A stretch of DNA of 64,000 nt from Trinickia mobilis (GCF_017315705.1 NZ_JAFLRF010000003.1:1-64000); one strand, 5' to 3'. Positions 1 to 9,199 are shown, numbered from the stretch's first letter. Translations and numbers: made by a program. The notes: a model not told the origin generated them from the sequence alone.

Positions 1-163
1 AACTTACACCATGGTCACCTTCCACCTCAGGCACTTGCCCCCTCAGCCTTCTTGCACATATCTCCGCACACTACCCAATAGGCTTCGAGCTTACGGGTTC
101 GGCCAGTTTCGGTCAGTGGCGCAGCGGTGCTGGATAAAGGGTGTGGTTCAACCGGATGCGACA
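1..163. other. Left edge, no gene seen
   Basis: No reading frame in this stretch has a convincing start, ribosome site or family signature. It lies downstream of the broken TauE/SafE gene and may hold its 3' flank. No T-run terminator is evident. Confidence 0.5.
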
Positions 164-968
164 TCAGCCGTGCTGCCAGACCTTTATCGACGAGATCACC
201 AGAATCGCTGCGAGTACTGGCAGCAGCACGGCGCTGGAGGTGATGCCGACCAACCGGCCGCCCACGAATGCGCCGCCGATCGAGCCGGCCGCCATCAGGA
301 GCACGAATGCCCAGTGCCTTCGCAAGACCGCGAAACTGCTGTCCTGGCTGTAGCGCGCGAATCCGGTCAGCATCGTCGGTAAGCTCACCACCAGACTGAG
401 GCTGCCCGCCAGCTTGATGTCGATACCGAAGAGCAGCACCAGCGTCGGTATCAAGAGTTCTCCGCCGGCCACGCCCATCAGAGCCGCGACGGTGCCGATG
501 ATGAGGACCTGCGATTACGCCCAGCGTCATCTGCATCATCCCCGTCACGGGCACTGAGTCGTGATGCGTCGCACTGTGGCCGAACAGCAGGATCGCCGCA
601 ATCGCGACAAGCAAACCGGCAATCACCTTGTACAGCAGTTGGGGACGCGTTCGCGTTGCCCAGCCTGCGCCCCGCCAGGCGCCGAGGAGACTGCCGGCCA
701 ACAGGTTCACGATCACAGGCCAGTGCGCGAGCACGGCGCTCCATGGCACTGCGTGTGCCCGAAAGGGCAGCGCCGACGCGACAACGACGAGGCTCATCGC
801 CTTGTTGAGAATCACCGCTTCCAGCGCGCCAAACTGAAATGCACCAATAAGCAGCGGCAGGCGAAACTCCGCACCGCCGAGACCAATCAGTCCGCCAAGG
901 GCGCCGATGATCGCTCCGCCACCGAACGCGGCCGGACGATTCCGGGCCACGATGTCCTGCGCTGTCAT
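164..968 (-). pseudogene. TauE/SafE (DUF81) membrane permease, frameshifted
   Basis: The N-terminal part (about residues 1-155, from the start at 968) is a hydrophobic permease half with the glycine-rich GGLIGLGGAEFRLPLL motif. The second half, in another frame and ending at 164, repeats the family signature (MGVAGGELLIPTLVLLFG) and continues to a normal C-terminus. The two halves join near position 505-515, where one extra base (a G in the coding sense) would explain the shift; without it the protein would be about 267 residues, normal for the family. TauE/SafE proteins move sulfite, sulfonates or other small organic anions across the inner membrane. The gene is followed in the same direction by nothing, and the YnfA-like gene upstream also carries an apparent +1 shift. 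Either both are decaying or both carry sequencing errors. Confidence 0.75.
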
Positions 969-1010
969 GTCGTCAGTGATGTTTTGATCATGGCTGCCGC
1001 TAAAACCGGA

Positions 1011-1329
1011 TCACCTTGGCTGGAATGCGATAAGGGCCATGCCCGTTAGCGTGAAAGCCACCCCCCGTCCAGTCCCACAACGTGGGGCGGATACCGTCTA
1101 CACACCAGAGCCAGATGATCGCCACTGAGATGTAGACACCCCCATATGCTGCATACGTTCGACCGGCTGCTGAGGGTTGAAGCGTAAGAAGCCATGCAAA
1201 GACTGCGAGCGAGAATGCCGCGGGAATCAACAGCCAGACGCTTCCGCCATCTCTCAACCACCGGAATGGTAGGTAGCAACCGATAATTTCCGCCAGCGCG
1301 GTGAGAACAAACAGCAAAAACTTCTTCAT
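1011..1329 (-). pseudogene. YnfA/UPF0060 family small membrane protein, frameshifted near its end
   Basis: The protein starts [20 protein letters not shown] and matches the four-helix YnfA/UPF0060 family (about 108 residues), including the AYGGVYI and WLWCVDG segments. After WDWTG the frame runs through a homopolymer (six C on the plus strand, about 1062-1067) and then loses similarity. Removing one base there restores the expected tail, which ends in [11 protein letters not shown] with a stop at 1011-1013. The restored protein is 105 residues. YnfA proteins are inner-membrane proteins related in fold to small multidrug transporters; their substrate is uncertain. A homopolymer run is a typical place for a sequencing error, so the gene may really be intact. 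Confidence 0.8.
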
Positions 1330-1836
1330 TTGCTAGCGGGTGCTTGAGAAAGACTGTGTGTCGTACGTCGGGGGCGCTCAGCAGTATAGCGGTCCCTTTG
1401 TGGCGCGTAAGCAGCCATTGGCCATTAGCTTCCGAGCAGTGGCAGTGGGTCCGTGCTTGCCGCCCGCATGTCAGACGGCAGGCCGAGCGAGTTCCAACGG
1501 GTCGTCGGTCCGGGCGCGGCCAGGTTCGGCCATTCACCGTTGGCTCCCAGATTGCTGACAATCACCGATGGACCAGCCTCAAACTCTGCGCTAGCGTGCC
1601 GTTAGCCGGTTTATAGGCGCGGCCGACAAGGGCGATCAATCAAGGTGCTCGCCAGGTTGCCCAGCGCACAAACGATGTCGCGAGTTGTCGGTGATCATTC
1701 GAACGACATCGATTTGTGCGCCGAGATCTTCAGGGTAAGGGAGCGAGGGAGATATTGGAGGCTCGTGTTCATTCGTTGCCGCATGTCACCTGCGAGACGG
1801 CATCTGGTCAAAATCGAACCACGTACAGGAGCGCGG
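1330..1836. other. Intergenic stretch without a supported gene
   Basis: About 500 bases between the YnfA-like gene and the next plausible start. Short frames exist on both strands but have no ribosome sites or recognisable motifs. The frame open from 1645 continues into the next gene, but its first 64 codons look non-coding and the better start is at 1837. Confidence 0.5.
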
Positions 1837-2334
1837 ATGGCAAACGAACTTGTAGTCCCGTGCTGGACGCGAGGTCGAATGTGGCCGACGCTCGTCTATT
1901 TTATTGCTGTCTCGGCGAGCAGTTTGAGGTTGTATAAGGGCAGCCATGCGGCTGGTCCTTGGATAGTGGCAGTGTATTCAATCTTGATTGCCGTGCCGGT
2001 TTGCCGAGTGCTGTTCAAAAAGAGGTTCGTCTTCACGGGCCAGCCGAAATCTATTCAGTGCGAGTCGCGTTTCGCTGGAATACTGGTAAACACTAGAGCG
2101 CTGGATCCTGCCGCATTTAAATGGGTTCGCTCGCGCATGGGCTCGTTCGAACCGAGGGACGCCATTATTGAAATCGGAATGGAGCACGTCTACGACGCCG
2201 TAACCGTGCAAACCATCAAATATGCGATGGGCGAGACGCCTGAGGTGGCAAAAACGCGCACTGAAATTGCCGACATTCTCGCAATCGACGATCGCGGACA
2301 CGAGCGGTTGCCCCCTCAGAAGACCATTTCCTAG
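1837..2334 (+). CDS. Hypothetical membrane-anchored protein
   Basis: A 165-residue protein whose chosen start (MANELVVPCW) has an AGGAG ribosome site at 1827-1831; the frame is open further upstream, but that part lacks one. Two hydrophobic stretches lie at about residues 12-25 and 35-50. A soluble tail of about 110 residues follows, with the segment SFEPRDAIIEIGMEHVYDAVTV. I do not recognise a family. The next gene starts three bases after the stop, so the two are probably co-transcribed. Base composition here drifts towards AT compared with the rest of the window. Confidence 0.6.
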   Translation: MANELVVPCWTRGRMWPTLVYFIAVSASSLRLYKGSHAAGPWIVAVYSILIAVPVCRVLFKKRFVFTGQPKSIQCESRFAGILVNTRALDPAAFKWVRSRMGSFEPRDAIIEIGMEHVYDAVTVQTIKYAMGETPEVAKTRTEIADILAIDDRGHERLPPQKTIS

Positions 2335-2336
2335 GA

Positions 2337-2822
2337 ATGTCATCGAAGATGAAAAATGAAGACCGGGACCCAATAATCATATGGCGCATTCTCCTGCTGT
2401 CGGTCATTTCCTGCCTCGCAGCGTTTGCCTACTCTGCGACTCCGATCCCAGCAGATCTAGTTGGTATCTGGGCAACAGAGAACTCGCAGTTCAGAGGTGA
2501 GGCGCTATGGAAGGGCCATGCCATCTATCTCGACGCGGACGGCAGCGGTGCAGGTGTCGGCGGTGATGGAACAGATGTTTTGGGTGTGCAGTTTTTGGTA
2601 ACTTCTTATGACACAAAAACCAACATGCTCAAGGTTGACTTAATCGACAATGAAAAGATCACTTCTAGTGAGATCATGATTTACGATCCGGCAAAAAAGA
2701 CACTTTCTTTTGATCCTTCTCTTTTTTCCGCAAAGCGTCCTGTGCAAATCTTCAGTCGTCGCGCGAATCGAATTTCAGCCAATATGAGAAAATCGCTTGG
2801 GTTTCCCATAAAATCAAAGTGA
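2337..2822 (+). CDS. Hypothetical exported protein
   Basis: A 161-residue protein beginning two bases after the previous stop codon. Residues 1-15 are charged and 16-33 form a hydrophobic segment ending near a signal-peptidase-like site (AYSATPIPAD). The mature part opens LVGIWATENSQFRG, a pattern seen in small lipocalin-like or stress-associated proteins of proteobacteria, where LVGTW starts the first strand. This is only a resemblance and no function is assigned. The gene is clearly more AT-rich than the core genes of the window, which suggests foreign origin. Confidence 0.6.
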   Translation: MSSKMKNEDRDPIIIWRILLLSVISCLAAFAYSATPIPADLVGIWATENSQFRGEALWKGHAIYLDADGSGAGVGGDGTDVLGVQFLVTSYDTKTNMLKVDLIDNEKITSSEIMIYDPAKKTLSFDPSLFSAKRPVQIFSRRANRISANMRKSLGFPIKSK

Positions 2823-3021
2823 ATACGTCGTCTGTTTGTGCGTATCCCGAGCGCCATACGCCAGCTTTTTCAAGAGCCCTGGTCGCCGTCAAGTGATAGC
2901 GATGGAGCGAGCAATGGCTGCTTTCGCTTCGCACCAGTGGCCGTTGCGGGTCGCATTGTGCCGATCGTTGACATTTATTTTGTGTTGGCGGCGCAAACTG
3001 ATTAATTTTGAGGACTATGCC

Positions 3022-3684
3022 GTGAGTCTAATAGACGAATCAGAAGGCGAAACATCAACTCAGATAATCTCAGGAAGGCGTCGCAGTAGATGGTCGTTAC
3101 GGTCGCTCTTCCTACTATTCAGCACTAGTTTTTTGTTCTTGGCGAGTGCTAGTTTGGCCTGGGCAGGCGATGACATTATAGATGTGTCGGTTGGGTATTA
3201 TAACAATAATCGCGCACATTTCCATATTCCAAAAATATATAAACCGGAGGTGTATGACAGCTTTTATCGAGTTATTGTGGACTATCCTTCGATGCGCCCG
3301 ACTATATGGTCGAGGTCTCCACCAATAAACAAGACTTCCTTGGACATCGTGATCAACGGATATCCGAAAAACGGCACATTTGCCGACGTTGTTGTGAACG
3401 GAGTCACCGGATCACGAATTGCGGGATATGAGAACGGCTACACCGTTTATGTTGAGCCGATCCGATCGACGCCGAGAAAAATCCTGGCGTTTAAGGATGC
3501 GCGCGAGAACAATGTGGTGGTGGAAATTGAGGGGAGCTGGTCGATCCGAAATCAGATAAACCATGGAATCGCGCAACGGTATATGATCACTTTTTCTTTC
3601 GATAAGAGTTTGAATGTTGATTATCGGGAAATCGATGATGCCGTGTCAAAATTTATATCGGCAATGTATGTTGGTAATAACTGA
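3022..3684 (+). CDS. Hypothetical protein with one N-terminal membrane segment
   Basis: The chosen start is the GTG at 3022 (about 220 residues), with a GAGGA-like site a few bases upstream. The frame is open back to 2836, but those codons look non-coding. A basic stretch GRRRSRWSLRS precedes a hydrophobic segment LFLLFSTSFLFLASASLAWA at about residues 32-51, which could be an uncleaved signal or an anchor. The remaining 165 residues form a beta-rich domain with many aromatic residues and no motif I recognise. The nucleotide sequence is AT-rich and unlike the flanking genes. Confidence 0.55.
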   Translation: MSLIDESEGETSTQIISGRRRSRWSLRSLFLLFSTSFLFLASASLAWAGDDIIDVSVGYYNNNRAHFHIPKIYKPEVYDSFYRVIVDYPSMRPTIWSRSPPINKTSLDIVINGYPKNGTFADVVVNGVTGSRIAGYENGYTVYVEPIRSTPRKILAFKDARENNVVVEIEGSWSIRNQINHGIAQRYMITFSFDKSLNVDYREIDDAVSKFISAMYVGNN

Positions 3685-4538
3685 ATTGGCGAAAGATAGG
3701 GCTGCGCGCATTTCTTATTTAGAGGCACTCTATAGCCATCATGGGTGGTGGACATCCCGTTCAATTAAGCCCGTTTGAAGTTTCGTGTACGAACTGGCTA
3801 TGCATGTTGCCTTCGTTGCGCTCAGGTAATCTCCTTGCCTAGCAAGAAGCCAGGGAGGCTACAGCCGTCTCGAATGGCCGCTTCGTGGTGCGACGACTGT
3901 CTCTTGTGGGTCGCTTGCTGTCCTCCAAACGGGCACATAGCTGCCTTTCGACCTGATCGTGTGCTCGACGTCAGCAATACTGAGCAAAGCCGCCGTTGGC
4001 CGATGGTTGCGCCAGTGGCGGCTATGGCCGAATTGTTCGCGTAGCTCGACCGTTCTCTGCCGTCGCCGGGGGCGGCACCGGCGGATGTGTGCCCGCGGCG
4101 AAGCGTGCGGTTATGCCAAGTTACACCGGATTTTTCGTGTCTAACATGAGGTTGAAACTGCCGCTACGCCAAAAGACTACGGTTATAGCGATCGCGCGGT
4201 TCCCGCGCGCTGCGCATCGCCATTGAAAGTCGATTTCTTCAGGCACGACGGAATAACCGTCGATCAATCGCGTTATCTGTCGCAATGGCAGTCTGACGAT
4301 CGGAGCGTGATTCGTTGTCCGATCCCGCTTGCGCCCTGTGCCGGCGCTGTCGGTATGTGCTTTGACGGCTCCCGCGGCACTGGAATGAATGCCAGCCACC
4401 AAGCCTGGAGCGATCTTGAGTCACAACATGGTTCAACCCGGATGGCTGCGGATTACGCATTGGATCAACGCAAAGTCACGCGCGACTGGCGGCATCGCAC
4501 CCCTAGCGCTGCGCCGATCGGATGGGTGGAGATGCGCT
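3685..4538. other. Long intergenic stretch
   Basis: About 850 bases between two small genes. Several short frames exist on both strands, but none has a ribosome site plus a plausible protein. The sequence reads like degenerate intergenic DNA. No tRNA, inverted-repeat pair or transposase fragment was seen. Confidence 0.5.
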
Positions 4539-4850
4539 ATGGAAAACCTCACGAGAACTCGCTCGACGCTTACTATGTTAGTGCTCCTGCTGGCTGGATG
4601 TGCCGTCGGCGGCGTGCCACGAAGCGGGCCGCACCTGAGCCCAACGGAGTGCCGCGACTTGGCCGCACTTAGAAGCAACGCGCCTCCGACGATGGCGCAA
4701 CACCACAGCGAGCTTGCGGCCCTCAGGAAAGCGGGCTACGACCCGCCACCATGGTACGACGACCCATACTACCCAGAGGATCTACAGGCGGCGCAGCGCC
4801 TAGTCGACTATTGGTTCGAAACGGAGTGCCAGCAGTTTCAACCCGGGTGA
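4539..4850 (+). CDS. Small DUF4148-like lipoprotein of Burkholderia type
   Basis: A 103-residue protein with a classical lipoprotein signal: MENLTRTRSTLTMLVLLLAGC puts the lipidated cysteine at position 21. The mature part carries the segments AALRKAGYDPPPWYDDPYYPED and LQAAQRLVDYWFETEC. Short proteins of this make-up are common in Burkholderiaceae and have no known function. The start was chosen for the signal peptide and the GGAG at 4527-4530; the frame itself is open from 4389. It is an isolated single gene with long gaps on both sides. Confidence 0.7.
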   Translation: MENLTRTRSTLTMLVLLLAGCAVGGVPRSGPHLSPTECRDLAALRSNAPPTMAQHHSELAALRKAGYDPPPWYDDPYYPEDLQAAQRLVDYWFETECQQFQPG

Positions 4851-5383
4851 GAAGCCCCGGAGCCACTGCGGACATCCTCAGACTTAGCGCGTAGCAACCG
4901 CGCGTCGCATCGCAGCGCTGATCCCTTGCCGCGTGGGCGTGCAAACCGCCCCACGGGTCTCCTTTCAAGGAATGCACACAGGGCACCGCGATTTGGCATC
5001 GCAAGTGTATTCGCCCGTTGGCCAATAGCTTGCTCTCGCCGTCAATTTGGAAAAACGATCAAGATTGCTTTCAGCGGGTGGCAACCTCAAGATTGATGCA
5101 GCCAACGCACTTGCTCTCCTCGAAAGTGATCCGGTGGGAAATAAGAGCACGAGACGACGCAGCCCTCGAACGGGAGTTTTTCAGTTCTTTAGTATCGAGC
5201 AGCCTTCACTAAAAAACTTTGGGGTCGGCGCACTGCATAGGTGATGGCCGGAGCCCATGACCGTTATCTGCAGTTTCACCGGGCCCTTTTTCTGATCTTC
5301 CGCATCAGGTTTTCAATGTCACGATGCCGCTTGGTCCGATGCCTCTAAACGGTTACTCGTGCTCGTGTGTTTGGAGCAGAGTG
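4851..5383. other. Intergenic stretch, nothing recognised
   Basis: About 530 bases with no supported gene. Frames at 5018-5244 lack a plausible protein. The stretch leads into the duplicated leader of the DUF4148 gene that begins near 5384. Confidence 0.5.
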
Positions 5384-5550
5384 GGAATTTTTCTGTCTTC
5401 AAGCGCGACTTTGTAGATTACCGAAGCGTCATTTTCGGGCCATGCCATTTTCACGCGGTCGATCCAATAATAAAAACACGAGATCAATGCTCTCCGATTT
5501 CATTCTCAAGGAGCTTTTATGAAAATCAAATTTTGCGTAGCATTCATGGC
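5384..5550 (+). repeat. Direct repeat copy A: leader and start of the DUF4148 gene
   Basis: This stretch is closely similar to 6207-6370 over about 165 bases. Shared blocks include GACTTTGTAGATT, GCGTCATTTTCG, GCGGTCGATCCAATAATAAA and GAAAATCAAATTTT. Copy A keeps a good ribosome site (AGGAG) and the ATG of the functional gene. The untranslated part is better conserved between copies than the coding part, so it probably contains the promoter or an RNA control element. Confidence 0.8.
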
Positions 5551-5851
5551 GATAATGTCTGCGACATCTGTTTTTGCTGAAAATGGTCACGATGACCCGA
5601 AGTCAGCCGCCTCCGTCGAGGCATACACGAGAGACCAAACCGAAAAATCGCTGTCCAGTCTCGATGCAGTTAAGGCAGAAGTTCCCGGGGCAGAAAAAAC
5701 ACGTGGGCAGGTGCGGCAAGAACTGATCGAGTCAGAACGCGCTGGCCTCGTGCCTGTTGGGAGAACTGATTATCCACCGAGTCAGGCGACGATTAACCGC
5801 AATCGAGTGCGCTTCAGTCTTGCCGAGAAGTACTGGACGAGGCAACAGTAA
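5519..5851 (+). CDS. DUF4148 domain-containing secreted protein
   Basis: A 110-residue protein with a cleavable signal peptide (MKIKFCVAFMAIMSATSVFA, cut near residue 20). The C-terminal half is the DUF4148 signature: KTRGQVRQELIESERAGLVP followed by GRTDYPPSQATINRNR. This domain is abundant in Burkholderiaceae periplasmic proteins and has no established function. The ribosome site AGGAG precedes the ATG. The gene stands alone, and its upstream region is duplicated about 820 bases downstream in front of a broken copy. Confidence 0.85.
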   Translation: MKIKFCVAFMAIMSATSVFAENGHDDPKSAASVEAYTRDQTEKSLSSLDAVKAEVPGAEKTRGQVRQELIESERAGLVPVGRTDYPPSQATINRNRVRFSLAEKYWTRQQ

Positions 5852-5989
5852 CAAGAAGATATTTCTAGCCATAGACATCCTTCTTTTATTATGCATAGAT
5901 ATATGAACACTATAAGTCGTTTTAAGCGTGGTATTGATGTCGCGGCCCAATGTCGAGATCCATCGACGCGCTACCTCCGTGGGCAATTT

Positions 5990-6181
5990 ATGCTGTCGCG
6001 ATCTTTTTCATTGAGCCGTCTGATTGTTCTTTTTGCTTTATTTGGAGCGGTGGCAGGGTGCGCAAACTCGACGACGGGAGGAACGGCAGATTCTCTTGCC
6101 CGCAACGAAACGCCGCGCCTTCCACACGAATATCCCTGCCAATATATGCATGTGAAAACCTTGAACTGCCCGTCGAGGTAG
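5990..6181 (+). CDS. Very small lipoprotein
   Basis: A 63-residue protein with a lipoprotein signal: a short basic start, a hydrophobic core LIVLFALFGAVAG and a cysteine at about position 23 (AVAGC). The mature part is about 40 residues and contains YPCQYMHVKTLNCPS. The frame is open from 5891, but the internal ATG gives the normal signal-peptide length. No family is recognised. It lies between the two copies of the DUF4148 leader repeat. Confidence 0.55.
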   Translation: MLSRSFSLSRLIVLFALFGAVAGCANSTTGGTADSLARNETPRLPHEYPCQYMHVKTLNCPSR

Positions 6182-6206
6182 AAGCAGCCATCGAGTCGTA
6201 GAGTAA

Positions 6207-6370
6207 GAATTTTTCTTCAAACTTGACTTTGTAGATTGCCGACGCGTCATTTTCGAGTCATGCCATTTTCAGGCGGTCGATCCAATAATAAAAAGCCCGC
6301 ACCAATGCCGTCCGATTCCGCTTTCGGCGAGTTTTTACGAAAATCAAATTTTCCGCAGCGATTGTGGCTA
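6207..6370 (+). repeat. Direct repeat copy B: degenerate DUF4148 leader
   Basis: This is the second copy of the leader at 5384-5550. The ribosome site has changed (AAGGAGC to GGCGAGT) and the initiator ATG is now ACG at 6337-6339, while the downstream GAAAATCAAATTTT block is kept. Translation from this copy is therefore unlikely. Confidence 0.75.
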
Positions 6371-6564
6371 CGAGGTTTGCGAGCCCAAAATAGGTACTCA
6401 CACGCAGAGAGCGCGACGCGTTTGCGGATCAGGCAGATCGATCGGTGGTTGCGCCGGCACAGGCGACACAGCGGACACCCGAACAGTCGCAATCCTTGTC
6501 GGGAGGAGCAAAAGCGCTCCTCGCGAATGGGGGTCAATGGCCGAGGTGCTTGTCGAAGAATTGA
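6337..6564 (+). pseudogene. Dead copy of a small secreted-protein gene behind the duplicated leader
   Basis: Reading from the mutated start (ACG at 6337) gives KIKFSAAIVATRFASPK, a signal-peptide-like string matching the start of the intact DUF4148 gene, and then a TAG at 6391-6393. Beyond the stop the same frame stays open to 6564 and reads like a small secreted protein rich in A, Q and S, but it lacks the DUF4148 signature. The 3' end overlaps the tail of the esterase gene on the other strand. I interpret it as a duplicated and decayed gene. Confidence 0.6.
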
Positions 6565-7589
6565 GTGATTTCTGCGAATGCCGCTCTGGCCTCGGGCACG
6601 CGATCATCCATCTGGTACTGAGCGTGCGATATTCCGTCGAAAACTTCGAGTTGTGCATCGACACCGGACTGCTGAAGCTTCTGGTGCACACGGACCGTGT
6701 TGCTGAGCAGCAAGTCGCGTGTTCCCGTGGTCAGGATCGCCGGCGGAAAGCCATGCATATCGCCGTAGACGGGTGAGAGCAGCGGGTCCTTCAGATTATG
6801 ACCGTGCGCGTAGACAATTGCCGCGGCATGGCAGAACCCATTGGGCGACACCAGGACGTTGTCCACCTTTTCGTTCGTGTAGAACGAGTCGCCAGTCTTC
6901 GTCAGGTCGGACATTGGCGTACCGGGCGCGATCGCACCCGGCATTTTCAGCCCTTCCTGCTTCGCGCGCAGCATCAGCTCGAGCACGAGCGCGCCGCCGG
7001 CCGAGGTCCCGAAAACGCCTACATTCTTCGGGTCGCTCGTCCGGAGCACCGACTTATACACAGTCTCGACGTCGTCGAGCGCCGCGGGGAAATAAGCCTC
7101 GGGCGGCATGCGGTAGTCGACCGAAATGACCTTGTAGTGTCCAAGACCCGCCATGATGATGGCCTCGCCCGTGCCCGACTCGCCAGGGTAAAGCTCGTAG
7201 CAGCCGCCATGGATATGAATCAGCACCTTGTCGCGATGTTCGGGCGGAATATGGTTGGGCGTCACGATGTGCACCCTCACGCCGTTGATCGTCGATGCCT
7301 GCACCGTCACGTCCAGACGCTCGCGCAGGGCCGGGAGCGTTTGCATGACCTTTGCGGCCTGTGCGTTGGCAGCCGTTCTCCATTGCTCGCCCGTCGTCCA
7401 CAAGACATTCCAGGCGGGGTTGAGTGGCGCCGCGATGAGCTTTTGCAATTGGGGGCTGACTTCCGTCGGCACCGGAATGGTCTTCGCGGGCACTTGGCGG
7501 GGCGCAAGCGCACCGTCGTCGGCAAGCGCCGCGCCGGAAACTGAGGCGAAGGCGGCGGCCGCGAGCAGGAGGAATTGAGTGAGCTTCAT
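6534..7589 (-). CDS. Secreted alpha/beta-hydrolase (hormone-sensitive-lipase-type esterase)
   Basis: A 351-residue protein with a signal peptide (MKLTQFLLLAAAAFASVSG, cut near residue 23). The oxyanion-hole motif is HGGC within HIHGGCYELYPG. The nucleophile elbow GTSAGG places the serine at residue 196. A TRDLLLSN aspartate segment and the histidine in GISHAQYQ complete the triad. These features fit the HSL/GDXG group, which splits short-chain esters or lactones. HGGC instead of HGGG is a small departure. It is a single gene, separated from the efflux operon upstream by about 100 bases and reading the same way. Its natural substrate cannot be read from context. Confidence 0.85.
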   Translation of the reverse strand: MKLTQFLLLAAAAFASVSGAALADDGALAPRQVPAKTIPVPTEVSPQLQKLIAAPLNPAWNVLWTTGEQWRTAANAQAAKVMQTLPALRERLDVTVQASTINGVRVHIVTPNHIPPEHRDKVLIHIHGGCYELYPGESGTGEAIIMAGLGHYKVISVDYRMPPEAYFPAALDDVETVYKSVLRTSDPKNVGVFGTSAGGALVLELMLRAKQEGLKMPGAIAPGTPMSDLTKTGDSFYTNEKVDNVLVSPNGFCHAAAIVYAHGHNLKDPLLSPVYGDMHGFPPAILTTGTRDLLLSNTVRVHQKLQQSGVDAQLEVFDGISHAQYQMDDRVPEARAAFAEITQFFDKHLGH

Positions 7590-7687
7590 CTTGGAGCTGT
7601 CTCCGGTTCTGGCTTACCAACGTAGTGCGTCGACAGACAGGTGACGTTTCCGCCGCCGGGCCGGCGATGCATGCTCACGCAAGGCGA

Positions 7688-9181
7688 TCAATTGCCTGCG
7701 ATTTGTTTGCCGGGAGAGGGAAGGGGATCGGAGCGATTCCACCAACCACCGCCCAGCGCCTGGAATAGTGCCGCGGTATCGGCGAGGCGCGCCGACTGTG
7801 CCTGAACCACCGCAAGCCGTGCTGCCTCCTCAATCTGCTCCGCGTTTAGAACGTCCAGATTCGACATCGCGCCAAACTGCTGCTGTTTTTGAGTCAGATC
7901 CAGGGAGCGGGACGCGGCCTGTTCGGCGGTAACGGCGGCTTGCAGCGTATTGGCGTCGTACTGCAATGCCCGCAGAACATCGGCGACGTTCTGATACGCG
8001 CCGATCACGGTCACGCGATACTGCGCCGCCGCCTGGTCGAACGCTGCCTGTGCTGCGCGCTGACGATGCATGAGCGTTCCGCCGTCAAAAATCGGTTGGG
8101 ATAATTTGCCGATCACGGTGAAGAATTGGTTGTACGGCGAAAAGGCATTGGCGATCGCACCCGGCGACGTGCCGAACGACGCCGTCAATGAGAGCTGTGG
8201 CAGGCGGTTAGCAATCGCGACGCCGACCTGCGCACTCGCCGCGTGCAGTGTTGCAGCCGCAGCGAGAATGTCCGGGCGTTGCTCGACCAGCTTCGACGCA
8301 ATGCTGACCGGCAACTCCTGCGGCAGATGCAAGGAAGAGAGTTCGAAATTCGCGGCCAGGTCCTCATTCGGCAAGCCACCAACAAGCGCAATCAGCGCGT
8401 TGCGCTGCAGGGCCAGTTCTTTTTGCATCGACGGCAGCCGTTCCTCAGCCTGGGCCAACACGGCCTCTTGCTGAAGCACGTCCGATTGCGCAATTTCACC
8501 CAGCGCATATTCGCGCTGCAGGATATCCCGGAGTTGCGTGTCCGCCTTGATCGTTTCCTGTTGTGCGGCGATCTGTCCGCGCAGTCCAGCCTCCTGAATG
8601 GCAGCCAGCACGACGTTCGTGCTCAGGGTCAGATATGCCGCCTCCAGCTCGAAGCGCTGATTGTCAGCCTGAGCCGCAAACGATTCGACCGTCCGGCGGC
8701 CGAGGCCGAACGCGTCAAGAGAATACGAAACGGTGAGGCCGGCCGAATAGAGCGAATAGATGGATTTGTTGTTCGCAGCAACCGGTGCGAGGCTTGCAAT
8801 TGAAGTCTGGTTCTTGCTGCCGGACACGTCGAGTCCGACGCTGGGCAAGAGTGTGCCGCCTTGCGCGAGCATGTTTTCCCGCGCCACCCCGAGCGCGGCC
8901 TGGGCCGCTGCGATCGTGGGATTGGCTCTGAACGACCGGTCCACGAGCTCATTCAGAGCCTGTGACTGAAACAGTTCCCACCAGCGGCCCGAGATGTCCT
9001 TGTCCTCGATGAAGCTTTGCGCTCCACCGAATTGAGCGGGTGTCGATGTTGTGGTCCGCGCGAGCGGCTCCGGCGTGTATCCGGCGCCGCTCGGCGCCGA
9101 CGGCTGCTTGAAGTTCGGACCGACCGCACAACCTGCGAGTAGCAAGGTTGCCAAAAGATTTGTAGAGCGCCTGAAAGCCAT
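7688..9181 (-). CDS. Outer-membrane efflux channel, NodT/CusC family lipoprotein
   Basis: A 497-residue protein with a lipoprotein signal (LLATLLLAGC, cysteine near 18), the early family segment VGPNFKQP and two TolC-type repeats with long coiled-coil regions. QALNELVDRSFRANPTIAAAQAAL marks the first repeat and EQRPDILAAAATLHAASAQVG the second. It ends in ALGGGWW, typical of the family. It is the third gene of an adaptor-pump-channel operon, 18 bases after the pump, and would be the outer-membrane exit duct of the metal efflux complex. Family membership is firm; the ion exported is inferred from the neighbours. Confidence 0.92.
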   Translation of the reverse strand: MAFRRSTNLLATLLLAGCAVGPNFKQPSAPSGAGYTPEPLARTTTSTPAQFGGAQSFIEDKDISGRWWELFQSQALNELVDRSFRANPTIAAAQAALGVARENMLAQGGTLLPSVGLDVSGSKNQTSIASLAPVAANNKSIYSLYSAGLTVSYSLDAFGLGRRTVESFAAQADNQRFELEAAYLTLSTNVVLAAIQEAGLRGQIAAQQETIKADTQLRDILQREYALGEIAQSDVLQQEAVLAQAEERLPSMQKELALQRNALIALVGGLPNEDLAANFELSSLHLPQELPVSIASKLVEQRPDILAAAATLHAASAQVGVAIANRLPQLSLTASFGTSPGAIANAFSPYNQFFTVIGKLSQPIFDGGTLMHRQRAAQAAFDQAAAQYRVTVIGAYQNVADVLRALQYDANTLQAAVTAEQAASRSLDLTQKQQQFGAMSNLDVLNAEQIEEAARLAVVQAQSARLADTAALFQALGGGWWNRSDPLPSPGKQIAGN

Positions 9182-9199
9182 GACTGAAGAACCCCCTTT

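Noticed and set aside
1340-1616. Two short plus-strand frames upstream of the YnfA-like gene
   Set aside because: They have no ribosome site, no membrane or signal segment and no recognisable motif; composition suggests intergenic DNA.
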